Part shown: positions 51,304 through 60,347 of the stretch, piece by piece
Layout: the number at the start of each line of letters is the position of its first letter
How positions within the stretch are numbered: position 1 is the first letter of the stretch
Source: Vibrio fortis
GTDB taxonomy: Bacteria > Pseudomonadota > Gammaproteobacteria > Enterobacterales > Vibrionaceae
Direction of reading: 5' to 3'
DNA: 64,000 bases
NCBI RefSeq assembly: GCF_000695685.1
Contig: NZ_JFFR01000012.1
Span: 62,001-126,000 of the forward strand
Made by a program: the position numbers and the translations under genes
The notes under the pieces: model-generated
What the model was told of the DNA's origin: nothing
The model's database searches: none
The model's input: only the letters and a program-made list of their open reading frames with translations

Positions 51304-52773
51304 TTATTTACCTTGAACTGAAACGAGACGAGCAGGGAATAAGTAAGAATCTGAATTTTCGGAAGAATCAACATCGCCAGAGTAGATCTCTAACGCACTT
51401 ATGTAACCACGATCACCTCCTAACGTTCCGATCTCGTTGTAGTAGAAACCACCTTCAACTGCACTAGGGCTGTATTGGTTGTAAACGATGGATTGATTCC
51501 ATACGGCACCAATCGTCGTGTAGTTACCACCTGATGTTTGATGCGGGAAGTACTTATAAGTCAGGCCATAAACCGCGCCACTTTCATTTTTCTCGGTCTC
51601 GCCAAAGTCCAGCAAATTATAGAACTCATGAAACGTCGGTAAACGCCAATCCGTTTTACCGCAGAGGCTGATAGAGTTGATGTGCTCAACATAATCCTGT
51701 GTGGTACATACGCTGTCACCCTCGGTTTGGCATGTAGCTTCAGCGATATCCAAATCATAAGGAGCCACCAAGCCAGGGATCTCTAATGCCAACTGTCGAT
51801 CTTTAAATTGCAGTGATTTCTCATCTTCAGTCTTAGATTCCCAAATCAAACCACTACGCTCATCTAACACACATGACCATTCAGTCGCATCATCAGCAAG
51901 TGCCACGCCTTTTGAATCTAGCTTTACGAATTTGAACCCGTTACCAGTATTGGCATTTACTTCGGTCTTATCAAAGCCGTACTCAGCATCTTGTCCAGGA
52001 AAGGAGTCTGGTCTATCTTGAACATCCTGCGTATTGTCCGTGTCTGAGAAGTATAGAGTAGCGCCTGTATCATTTAATGTTGTGCCCGCTTTGACCTTGT
52101 CTTCAAGGTTTTGCACAAAGGTAGAAACAGTATTTGTATCCAATACGCCTGCTACATAATCAACAGAAGCATCATCAAAACTCGCACTAAGCTGCGCTAA
52201 CATGTACGCACGATTGCTGCTATCAAACAGTTTCAACGTTGAGACAACATTTTGCTCCAAACTAGCAAGTTCAGTTGCCGACAGTTGGTCTTCAATCGCA
52301 CCATTAATTGTGATTCCTTTTTTCGCTAACTGAGCTTTCAATTTCGCATTAGCTTGATCCAACGTGAAACCATCGCCCATGTAGCCTGCAATTAAGGAAC
52401 TAATACCATTAATTTCATTGCCTGACGTTTTTTGAATACCAGGTGCGGCTATATAAGCCACTGACGATGAACTACCGTCCGATCTTGTTGCTGCAACACC
52501 CGTATCTACTTCAACCAAAAGGGGTAACGAAAGAATGGATTTCTGCGTACTCGTCAAACTAAATTCGCCATTACTATCAGCCATCACTGTCGGCTCACCA
52601 GCATCACATGTGAAGCTTTGGTTTAAGTCAGAACACACCTTACTTTCAAGGTTTACATTCTGCGCAGTGATTTTCCCTGCTGTTGTATAGGTTGGTGCAG
52701 AGGCGTCGCCACTTGAGCCACCACAGCCCGCAAGAGCCAAAGAGATGGCCAAAATAGTCAATTGTGGTTTCAT
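51304..52773 (-). CDS. DUF1566 lipoprotein
   Basis: A 489-residue lipoprotein: the lipobox is LALAGCGGSSGD. Residues about 30-130 form a beta domain like a carboxypeptidase-regulatory or FN3-like fold (KITAQNVNLESKVCSDLNQS, EFSLTSTQKSILSLPLLVEV), 135-240 is helical, and the C-terminal 200 residues hold a DUF1566 domain (GLIWESKTEDEKSLQF, KTDWRLPTFHEFYNLLDFGE, GAVWNQSIVYNQYS). Serine/glycine-rich GGSSGD after the Cys is a typical spacer for outer-membrane lipoproteins. It lies four bases after the metallopeptidase gene. Role unknown; position suggests a surface accessory of the protease/receptor. Confidence 0.82.
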   Translation of the reverse strand: MKPQLTILAISLALAGCGGSSGDASAPTYTTAGKITAQNVNLESKVCSDLNQSFTCDAGEPTVMADSNGEFSLTSTQKSILSLPLLVEVDTGVAATRSDGSSSSVAYIAAPGIQKTSGNEINGISSLIAGYMGDGFTLDQANAKLKAQLAKKGITINGAIEDQLSATELASLEQNVVSTLKLFDSSNRAYMLAQLSASFDDASVDYVAGVLDTNTVSTFVQNLEDKVKAGTTLNDTGATLYFSDTDNTQDVQDRPDSFPGQDAEYGFDKTEVNANTGNGFKFVKLDSKGVALADDATEWSCVLDERSGLIWESKTEDEKSLQFKDRQLALEIPGLVAPYDLDIAEATCQTEGDSVCTTQDYVEHINSISLCGKTDWRLPTFHEFYNLLDFGETEKNESGAVYGLTYKYFPHQTSGGNYTTIGAVWNQSIVYNQYSPSAVEGGFYYNEIGTLGGDRGYISALEIYSGDVDSSENSDSYLFPARLVSVQGK

Positions 52774-52777
52774 AGAG

Positions 52778-55096
52778 TTATCTTCTTGTTTTGTTTTTAA
52801 AAAGCATTGTCAGAAAAGACAAAGTACGCGTGTTAGCCGCTCTACCGAACGAGAGCAGAGCCGCTAATAAGAGAATGAATGGTGACACTGAGCCGCCAGA
52901 ACTACTGGATGAACCTTGTTCTTTGGCTGCTACATCACCACATTCATAGTGAGAGATGTTGCCGATTACCCAACGATTAAGCTGTCCCGTTTCACCTTCA
53001 ACGTAATCTCCTACTTCAAGTCGCCAAGTACCATTCATTGGTTCATTTTTAAATGGCTCTAAGACTGAGTCGTGTTTAAACGTGAAGTAGCCATCAAAAC
53101 CATCGAACGTTGTTGATTGGTGATTGATTAAATCGACCTTCGTGCCCCTCGGAGAAACGAGGCTAATTACTAGATCACTCAATCTTGAGTGGTCAATATC
53201 CAGATACAAGGCAAAATTCTCACCAACGGTTTGCCCAGAACCTTCCACAGTGAAGTTAAAGGTTTTGAAGCCCACAATAGGTTGATTGTTTGAACTCTGG
53301 CGGCTGTCGGGTAAGTAACCATTCACTTCTTTGACTGGCGTGGAGAAAGAAGGCAAGCCATAAACGAGCGACATATCATGTTGCCAGCTCTGCTGCTTAA
53401 GCGAAGCTGAGTACTGGTAGTCAATTGTCGTACGTAAGGAAATAGAACTGCCGCACACCTTACCCGTAGGTAACTCAGCTTGAATAGCAAGGCTTGGGAT
53501 AGTGACGCTATCGAAAGATTGAGTCAGGCCGTCGATATCAACTTGTCCACCCCACTGAGGCTGACGCAGTGTTGGATGAATCTCGATCTCCAATGAGTGC
53601 TCAGGGTGAACATATCGCCCTCTTGTCTCCACAACGAATGGCTCAATGATCAAGTTATGCACATCAAACTTCTCTTTTAAAATTTGCGCATAATCTCGAT
53701 TTGGATATAGGGTGTTAGCAACAAATAGCATGCTTTCTGCTAAGTCATGCATTTTGACGCCACGACCAACGCCGTACATGGATTCAAGCACAATGGAGTC
53801 GAACTCTTGAAACGCAACGTGCCCGTAACGCTCCACACCGACTTTCAGAGCCTGAAACAAGGGCGTAGACCAAAGTTCGTCGCCTAATTCACCTGCGACA
53901 CTTTCATGAGCACGATACTCTGCTTGTCTGAAGTAGCGTGCTCTTTGATTCCAAAGACTACGCGTCGTCTTTCTAACACCAAAGTAGCCATCCCAATTGA
54001 ATACTGTATCGATTTCAAACTCTTGCCCCTGCGTTTGGGCATTTTCATACTGCGTTCTAAAGCTGAACGATCCCGCCCAGTAGTCACCAAAGCCTTCACC
54101 AATCGCTCCGGTATGGCCATAAGCCCAATCACGAACAATTTGATAATGGATACCATGACCAAGCTCATGCAAGATCACATCAGCATCAAGGGCATCAGGT
54201 GAACCACCAGCAACCCCAAACAGAGCGGCTTTTGGGCCGTAGTAATAAGTAGAGTTATCAGCGGACAGTCCTCGCCCATCGAACTCAAGTGGTTGTTCAA
54301 ATAGAGAAAACCCAAGATCCTCAATGTAACGAAGTGATTGATCGAGGTGCGTAAATGCCATCAGCTGTGGAAAGCGATTGTCTTGCCAACCTACTAGTTG
54401 AAGATCTTCGATCTTATCGAACCTTGTAATACCCTCTGGCATAAGAAAGTTTGAAGTATCACGTGACACAAGCTCACCTGAGTCAGGGTCATAAGCGACC
54501 AATGCTATCGCATCAACTTGCGATAGCCTTGAGTTGCTCAAATAGATGCCATCGGTATGGTCGAGAACATCAACGGTCGCTTCAACGTACTGCGGTGTAT
54601 TCGGATACCGCGTGATATCTGTTAGTAGTGTTTCAGGAGGCGCGCTGCGATCCATCGTTCTTAGGTCTGGACTGAACACCTTGACCTTAGCTGACACAAG
54701 TTGGCCGCTGCTCAGTTCTGGCGCACGCTCTGCTTCTAACTGGCGTGGAGCTTCAAGTTCAGCTGCCGTCGTCGGTTGACCACCAAGTAGCACTGTATCT
54801 TCCAAGCTTCTGAATATTCTAGAAACCTGCTCATCATTATTGGTCGACAGTACTATCGTACGCTGTTGTTTGTACTCACCCGCCACCAAAACATCAAAAT
54901 TATAATGATGGCCAAGCTTAGACTGTCTTTCGTACCTAAATCTTAGTGAGCCCGCGTCAGGATACGCTTGCTCTAAGTACACCTGTGCTTCTTGAGCATT
55001 GGAAACTGAAACGTTACCTAAAGGGTAGTCCCACTCTGCTGCTAAACTCTGAGTCGATACCAATAACATTGCGAGGCAAAGCGATCTCTTTTTCAT
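52778..55096 (-). CDS. Secreted M36-like zinc metallopeptidase with P-domain and sorting tail
   Basis: A 772-residue exported protease. Signal peptide: RSLCLAMLLVSTQSLAAEW. The catalytic domain (about 250-440) holds VILHELGHGIHYQI, a perfect HExxH, and GEGFGDYWAGSF, which gives the third zinc ligand Glu as in fungalysin-type (M36) enzymes. A P/Homo B domain follows (about 590-720: FTVEGSGQTVGENFALYLDI, LVISLVSPRGTKVDLIN, MNGTWRLEVGDYVEGETGQL). The end, SSSSSGGSVSPFILLLAALL then FGR, resembles a GlyGly-CTERM sorting signal processed by rhombosortase, but a further 20 residues (to KNKTRR) follow, which is longer than usual. Probably type II secreted and surface-held. Confidence 0.85.
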   Translation of the reverse strand: MKKRSLCLAMLLVSTQSLAAEWDYPLGNVSVSNAQEAQVYLEQAYPDAGSLRFRYERQSKLGHHYNFDVLVAGEYKQQRTIVLSTNNDEQVSRIFRSLEDTVLLGGQPTTAAELEAPRQLEAERAPELSSGQLVSAKVKVFSPDLRTMDRSAPPETLLTDITRYPNTPQYVEATVDVLDHTDGIYLSNSRLSQVDAIALVAYDPDSGELVSRDTSNFLMPEGITRFDKIEDLQLVGWQDNRFPQLMAFTHLDQSLRYIEDLGFSLFEQPLEFDGRGLSADNSTYYYGPKAALFGVAGGSPDALDADVILHELGHGIHYQIVRDWAYGHTGAIGEGFGDYWAGSFSFRTQYENAQTQGQEFEIDTVFNWDGYFGVRKTTRSLWNQRARYFRQAEYRAHESVAGELGDELWSTPLFQALKVGVERYGHVAFQEFDSIVLESMYGVGRGVKMHDLAESMLFVANTLYPNRDYAQILKEKFDVHNLIIEPFVVETRGRYVHPEHSLEIEIHPTLRQPQWGGQVDIDGLTQSFDSVTIPSLAIQAELPTGKVCGSSISLRTTIDYQYSASLKQQSWQHDMSLVYGLPSFSTPVKEVNGYLPDSRQSSNNQPIVGFKTFNFTVEGSGQTVGENFALYLDIDHSRLSDLVISLVSPRGTKVDLINHQSTTFDGFDGYFTFKHDSVLEPFKNEPMNGTWRLEVGDYVEGETGQLNRWVIGNISHYECGDVAAKEQGSSSSSGGSVSPFILLLAALLSFGRAANTRTLSFLTMLFKNKTRR

Positions 55097-55105
55097 AAAT
55101 CCGCC

Positions 55106-57250
55106 TTAAAACTCGTATCGAGCATTTACAGTGAAGTAACGCCCAGGCTCGGTAGAGTAATACTTGTTTGAATCAACAATGCCCGCGACATCTTGGTAAC
55201 GGATGTATTCCTTGTCCAATAGGTTGATTACGTTCGCCGAAACGTCTAAACCAAAGTTCCACGAGTAGCTAACTCCCATATCGACAGTCGCCCAGCCTGC
55301 TGTTGTTGCACAATCGGTTGCAAGGCCAATGTCTGTTTCGCACTCCGGAACTTTGTTCATCGCTTGCGCCCAATTCAACATGGTGTACGCGGATAACGCT
55401 TGGTTGTCATAGCGCAGCTGAACGTTGCCTTCCCAAGGTGTTAACGTGCGTACTTTTTCACCGTTATCGTCTTCACCATCAACAAATCCAACCTGGGCGG
55501 TCACGCTCCAAAACTCACCGATATGCTGTCCAGCAGATGCTTCAAAGCCGTAAGTTTCGACACCGCTTACATTCTGGTATTGCTTATAGTAGTTTCCGTT
55601 GTTATTTGGATCTGGTGCGAACGAGATCTGTTTAACATCGATGAAGTTCTTAAATTTCTGATAGAAAACAGCCGCGTATAAATGAGTACTGCCGTCGTCA
55701 AACTTACTGCCTAACTCGAATGAATCACTCGTTTCAGCTTCGAGGTCTTCGTTAGGTATGATTTCGAAGGGAGTGATTGGCACAAAATCATGATTTTGAA
55801 AACCATAGATCTTGTCGTAACTAGGAGCTCTGAAACCGCGGTTATATGAAAGGTACGTGTTCAATGAGTCTGTTAATTGGTAAGCAACAGATACACTTGG
55901 AGAGACTGCACCACTGCTCTTGTCTTTCACTTCATAACCTTGAATCTGGCTTTCCGATTCAGGGGTTATCTGCTCTAGATCGAAGCGTACACCGGTCGTC
56001 AATGTCCATTTATTAATCTCCATGACATCTCGAACATGCGCTGCATAATTGTAAACACGAGCAGGAGCAAAAGGCTTATTGTTTTCGACTTTCAAGCCGT
56101 TCCAATCAATCGTCGAACTTGAACTAGGGCGTTCATAGAGTGTGGTTTCTAAACTCGCACCATACGCTAAGCTGTGACTTACATTTCCCTGTTGAAATGA
56201 AGAGATAAAATCGGCATTTAAACCAATCAATTGGTCTGTGAAATGGCGCTCATCAATCAACCTGCGTTGCACAGGCACGTTGTTCTGATCCTGTGAGATC
56301 AGTACATTCAAAGATTCGTCACCCACTGAATCACGCCAGTACAACTTAGTATCAAGTTCTTCAAACCAAGAATTCAAAGGTAAATACTCAGCGCCGACAT
56401 AAGCCGTTACCGTTTCGGTATAAGTCTGCTGATTGAAACTCAGAGTATCCCAGCTACCATCTTTTTGAATCTTAGCTAGCCCTTCCAAACGACTCTGATT
56501 TTCTCTGTAGTACTCGACTCGGCCTTTCAGCATCAAATCGTCTTCTACCCAGTAATTTAGTGTGTAAGCGCCACTCACCCCGTCGATGTCTCGGTTATAT
56601 AAGTCTTGGTCGAAGTTGCGTGTCTGTTCGCCTTCCCAATAAGCTAAGCTCACTAAGCTCTCAAAATTACCTGAACGAAAAGCTAATTTTGTTGCACCAC
56701 GGTATTTGTTGCTTATACCTGTGTAAGTTCCTGATACATCGCTATAAATATCTTTGTCTTTCAGGTAATCACTCGGCTTCTTGGTCTTAAGTACAACTAC
56801 ACCACCGATCGCACCCGAACCATAGATAGAAGAACTTGCGCCTTTAACAATCTCAACGCTATCAAGATCAGAGATATCAAATGAATTACGCCCTACCTTA
56901 TCGTTTAGGTTATTCGCACCAAAGCCATCTGATGCTCTAATACCATCTTTCACAATAGCAATACGGTTGCCTGTCATACCACGGATAGTAATGTTTTGAG
57001 GTCGACCTGCCCCGCCACTCACGCTAACACCCGGTTCATTTCTGATTGCATCGTAAAGCTCGGTCGCGCCGTTTTTTTCGATCTGTTCACCATCGATAAC
57101 AGCAACGGAACCAGCCACTTCAGATAGGGGTTGTTCGATTTTATTCGCGGTAACCACGACCTCTTCAAACTCGAAAACCTCGGATTCGGCGTGCACGACG
57201 TTGGCAGCAAGTACACTCAGTACTGCCGCTGATAGGGGTGAAAGCTTCAT
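55106..57250 (-). CDS. TonB-dependent outer-membrane receptor, haem/haemoprotein type
   Basis: A 714-residue receptor with a signal peptide (KLSPLSAAVLSVLAANVVHA), TonB box (FEEVVVTANKI), plug domain (NEPGVSVSGGAGRPQNITIR, GMTGNRIAIVKDGIR, VEIVKGASSSIYGSGAIGGV) and a 22-strand barrel ending in aromatic F (VNARYEF). The barrel carries GFRAPSYDKIYGFQNHDF followed by IPNEDLEAETSDSFELG. This resembles the FRAP ... NPNL motif of haem and haemoglobin receptors, with a His between the two boxes, though the second box is altered. Two Cys pairs near the end (PECETD, TDCATT) may close a loop. It is encoded between two proteases. Haem or haemoprotein uptake is probable but not proven. Confidence 0.87.
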   Translation of the reverse strand: MKLSPLSAAVLSVLAANVVHAESEVFEFEEVVVTANKIEQPLSEVAGSVAVIDGEQIEKNGATELYDAIRNEPGVSVSGGAGRPQNITIRGMTGNRIAIVKDGIRASDGFGANNLNDKVGRNSFDISDLDSVEIVKGASSSIYGSGAIGGVVVLKTKKPSDYLKDKDIYSDVSGTYTGISNKYRGATKLAFRSGNFESLVSLAYWEGEQTRNFDQDLYNRDIDGVSGAYTLNYWVEDDLMLKGRVEYYRENQSRLEGLAKIQKDGSWDTLSFNQQTYTETVTAYVGAEYLPLNSWFEELDTKLYWRDSVGDESLNVLISQDQNNVPVQRRLIDERHFTDQLIGLNADFISSFQQGNVSHSLAYGASLETTLYERPSSSSTIDWNGLKVENNKPFAPARVYNYAAHVRDVMEINKWTLTTGVRFDLEQITPESESQIQGYEVKDKSSGAVSPSVSVAYQLTDSLNTYLSYNRGFRAPSYDKIYGFQNHDFVPITPFEIIPNEDLEAETSDSFELGSKFDDGSTHLYAAVFYQKFKNFIDVKQISFAPDPNNNGNYYKQYQNVSGVETYGFEASAGQHIGEFWSVTAQVGFVDGEDDNGEKVRTLTPWEGNVQLRYDNQALSAYTMLNWAQAMNKVPECETDIGLATDCATTAGWATVDMGVSYSWNFGLDVSANVINLLDKEYIRYQDVAGIVDSNKYYSTEPGRYFTVNARYEF

Positions 57251-59263
57251 TTACTGCTCCGCTTTAGTATTTTTATGCGTAAGTGATAATAGGAATGCGT
57301 ATTCGAACGCTTGTTGTGATAAAGACTGCCGCCTGTCACTCGAATGACCTTGGCTAAAATTGGTCGACAGCAAATAAGGGCCACTTCCTGTCGTCAAAGA
57401 TTTCAACTTGGCTTGATATTTAGCGCCTTCCCAATAGGGAACCCGTCGATCATTTAGGCCAACACTGATTAAAACAGGTGGATAGTCGGCTTTGGAAAGA
57501 TTGAAATATGGGTCATAGGCTTTCATTGCTGAAAGTTCAGACTCTCGATGAGGGTCACCCCACTCGGCATACTGCTGAGCAGTTAGCGGCAACGTCTCAT
57601 CTGACATACTGTTGATCACATCAACAAATGGGACCTTAAGGGAGACGCCAGCAAATACTTCGGGGGCTTCATTTAAGGCTCCAGCCACTAAGGTGCCGCC
57701 AGCACTTGACCCCATTGCCAAGATAGCTCGTTCGCCTTGTTGATAGGTTTGAAGTGTTCTAGCTGCAGCAACGAAATCAGAGATACTGTTCGCTTTGTTT
57801 AAGCCTTTACCAGATAGATACCATTGTTCACCTTTAAAACCTCCGCCTCTTACATGAGCAACAGCGTAGATCACGCCACGGTCGAGTAAGCTGATAGTTT
57901 GTGGCATGAAATATGGTTTCATTGTGACACCATAAGCGCCATACCCGTATAGGACTACCGGACTCTGCTTATTAAGAAGATCTTTTCGGTAAGCGAGCGT
58001 CACTGGGACAGCATGTCCATCATTCTCAATATTCAGAGTTTGGGTAACATACATGTCTACTTGATAATTTGGATAGACATCTTGCCCTATCGATTCACGA
58101 GTTGCCGTTAGCGTATTGAAGCGTTCCCAAAGGCCCGGTTGGATCATAGACATGCTTCGGATATGTAGCTTATTGCTGTTGTAGTCTCCCACTTGGCTTA
58201 CCCAAGCGACGCCACCTTCACGAGCTACGTTTTCAATCTTTATCAGCTTGTCGCTTTCATCAAAGACGTGCAGTTTTTGATTACCTTGTTGATTGGTTTG
58301 AACCACGACACCTGAACGGAATAGGTGAAAGTTGTTGATTGCCTCATCCGCTTCAAACCTACCGAAAGAGTGCCAAGCCTCTATGTTCATGAAATCAGAA
58401 CGACTCACACGATAGATCTGGAAGTTTTTGCGTTGATAATTGCTATTGATATACACATGATCGGCAAATCGGTCTGCGTAGTATTCAATGCCTTCTTGGC
58501 GCTGTTGAATTGGTGGTGATAACTCACCAGTGTTGAGATCGAGAAAGCGTTGTTCACTGCTGTTGTCGCTGTTGCTCTGGACAACAGCAAAGTTTCTATC
58601 GCTGGTTAGGTACGTTGAAAGCAACCAAGCACTTTCATCTTCTTGAAAAAGCGGCCTCTCAACGCCACTTTTCAATGATTTATTAATCAAAGTATGTGGT
58701 CGCTGTGTCTTTGGCTCCTGTTTTACCAAATACAGCGATTTCCCATCATTCGACCAAACGATAGATGGCTCAACACCAGTGATAAGGTGCGTGATTTTAT
58801 TGGTCGCTAGCTCAACAATGCTGATTTGATACTGTTCAGAACCATCAAGATCTTCTGCAATAGCGAGTAAGGAATTGTCAGGGCTTAGTTTCCAACCACC
58901 AATTTGATAATACTCGTGTTGATCAGCGTGATGTTTGGCATCGAAAATGACAGTTGTCACACCAACACTGCTTGGTGCGCGCGACAACAGTGTGTAGTCA
59001 TTCCAAGCATATTCTACGCCATTGGTTTCTCGCCAAGGCTTCTCTGAACGTTGCGGTCGGTTCTCTCGCCACATGGATTGCAGCGAGTCGATTTCATTTT
59101 GTAAGGTCTTCTGATACGCGTCGGTCGTCTCATTCTGTTTCTCGAGATAACTCAATACGCGCTCACTGCTTCTAGAATCGTCTCTCAACCAAGAGAACTG
59201 ATCCGCAGCAGTCACGCTTCCTGAAACTAAAGTTGCTAAAACAAGCAGGCAACACGTTTTCAT
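57251..59263 (-). CDS. Exported S9-family prolyl oligopeptidase-like peptidase
   Basis: A 670-residue serine peptidase. The start at 59263 gives a good signal peptide (KTCCLLVLATLVSGSVTAAD); the longer frame to 59317 runs through the promoter palindrome and is rejected. The N-terminal half is the seven-blade propeller (YYQIGGWKLSPDNSLLAIAE, then IVWSNDGKSLYLVKQEPKTQ). The C-terminal alpha/beta hydrolase holds the triad: nucleophile in LAMGSSAGGTLVAGA, Asp in ISVGLNDRRVPYWEGAKY, His in FSQGHSSDRRQS. It resembles oligopeptidase B / prolyl oligopeptidase, but these are normally cytosolic, whereas this one is exported. It probably acts in the periplasm on short peptides. First gene of the operon, one base before the receptor gene. 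Confidence 0.9.
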   Translation of the reverse strand: MKTCCLLVLATLVSGSVTAADQFSWLRDDSRSSERVLSYLEKQNETTDAYQKTLQNEIDSLQSMWRENRPQRSEKPWRETNGVEYAWNDYTLLSRAPSSVGVTTVIFDAKHHADQHEYYQIGGWKLSPDNSLLAIAEDLDGSEQYQISIVELATNKITHLITGVEPSIVWSNDGKSLYLVKQEPKTQRPHTLINKSLKSGVERPLFQEDESAWLLSTYLTSDRNFAVVQSNSDNSSEQRFLDLNTGELSPPIQQRQEGIEYYADRFADHVYINSNYQRKNFQIYRVSRSDFMNIEAWHSFGRFEADEAINNFHLFRSGVVVQTNQQGNQKLHVFDESDKLIKIENVAREGGVAWVSQVGDYNSNKLHIRSMSMIQPGLWERFNTLTATRESIGQDVYPNYQVDMYVTQTLNIENDGHAVPVTLAYRKDLLNKQSPVVLYGYGAYGVTMKPYFMPQTISLLDRGVIYAVAHVRGGGFKGEQWYLSGKGLNKANSISDFVAAARTLQTYQQGERAILAMGSSAGGTLVAGALNEAPEVFAGVSLKVPFVDVINSMSDETLPLTAQQYAEWGDPHRESELSAMKAYDPYFNLSKADYPPVLISVGLNDRRVPYWEGAKYQAKLKSLTTGSGPYLLSTNFSQGHSSDRRQSLSQQAFEYAFLLSLTHKNTKAEQ

Positions 59264-59318
59264 AAACCCAACAAATCCATACGCCAATTTAATAAATTTC
59301 GCGTATACTGCACCCAAA

Positions 59319-59339
59319 TGGTAATGAGATCAATTATCA
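59319..59339 (-). promoter_or_regulatory. Fur-box-like operator before the peptidase/receptor operon
   Basis: The 21-base element has outer arms TGGTAAT and ATTATCA with seven bases between, as in the extended Fur consensus, which it matches in 16 of 21 positions. It lies about 60 bases before the S9 gene start, where a promoter is expected (TATAC at 59304-59308 could be the -10). Iron repression of the whole five-gene operon is inferred. Confidence 0.6.
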
Positions 59340-59446
59340 TTTTCACAATTTAGTGACATGAATCTCAATTATTGTGCTCAATGGGCTGGGTTTACTGGTT
59401 TATTGTTCTGTCTAACTATTCATTTTCAGCGTGTTAAGCGAACACT

Positions 59447-60319
59447 TCAGTTTTTTTCACTATCATGAATTCGCTCTAGCGCTTCTACTCGCTTTATCTG
59501 TTGCTCGGTAAACAGATCGTTTCTCAACAAAGCAACTTCCTGTGCTTGCTGATCTGCACTCAAATTTGGGTTATCAAGTATCGTCTCTCTTTGAGTGATA
59601 AACCGTTGGAAATCACTATCAAATTGCGCACGTTGGGCGTCCAGTGCACTTAAGCGTTGTGCAGCACTTTCGCCGACAATCTCTACTCGATTGAGGTATT
59701 TTTGCTGGTTATCTAAACTATTTGCGTGACTAAGCTGGGTTAAGGTTAACGTGTTTTTCTGCGTTTGTTGAACATACTCAGGTTGAAGAGTTAATGCCTC
59801 GAGCCACTGCTTTTCAAATTCAATTGGGTCAGTATATTCTTGCCTCATTTTCAGTTTTTCAATCGCTAGCTCGCGCATTCGATTTTCATGGGCAAATAGC
59901 AACTCTTGTTCACTCGCAGTAAAGTGATAGGCCTGTTGATCCATCAACAGCTCGTGTAACTCTGTCAGCTCTTCAATGCTTAAGTTAGAATAATTATTCG
60001 AAAAATCTATCTGCTCTAGTGCCGATTTGTACTCCAAATATTTTTCAAATAATCGATCATCTATCACGCTATTAGGAGCGATATTATTGAAGTCAGAGAC
60101 ATTCTCTTTGACCTGATTGAGGTCAATATCAACCATTGCTGCCATAAAATAATCCATCGTATCTTTGGCTGAACTTTGGTCGATCTCTGTGTCGCTTTGA
60201 GACTCACTCTTGAGGTGCTTTGCCGATACGGCTTGCGCTCGTGATTGGCCTTGGTAAAAGACCGCACTGAAACTTCCTACAGCGATCATTGATATCAGTA
60301 ACAGTGTGGCCTTTTTCAT
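59447..60319 (-). CDS. Lipase-specific foldase (lipase chaperone)
   Basis: A 290-residue steric chaperone that folds the neighbouring lipase in the periplasm. An N-terminal anchor helix (TLLLISMIAVGSFSAVFY) is followed by the long helical arm: SVIDDRLFEKYLEYKSALEQ matches the first mini-domain with its R-x-x-F-D/E-Y-x-L motif, and QAYHFTASEQELLFAHENRM and the final LLRNDLFTEQQIKRVEALER match the helical wrap and second mini-domain. It is 28 bases after the lipase gene, the regular gene pair. In V. cholerae this gene is lipB next to lipA (hlyC). Confidence 0.93.
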   Translation of the reverse strand: MKKATLLLISMIAVGSFSAVFYQGQSRAQAVSAKHLKSESQSDTEIDQSSAKDTMDYFMAAMVDIDLNQVKENVSDFNNIAPNSVIDDRLFEKYLEYKSALEQIDFSNNYSNLSIEELTELHELLMDQQAYHFTASEQELLFAHENRMRELAIEKLKMRQEYTDPIEFEKQWLEALTLQPEYVQQTQKNTLTLTQLSHANSLDNQQKYLNRVEIVGESAAQRLSALDAQRAQFDSDFQRFITQRETILDNPNLSADQQAQEVALLRNDLFTEQQIKRVEALERIHDSEKN

Positions 60320-60347
60320 TGATTAACTCCTTTAATACTAAAGAGAT

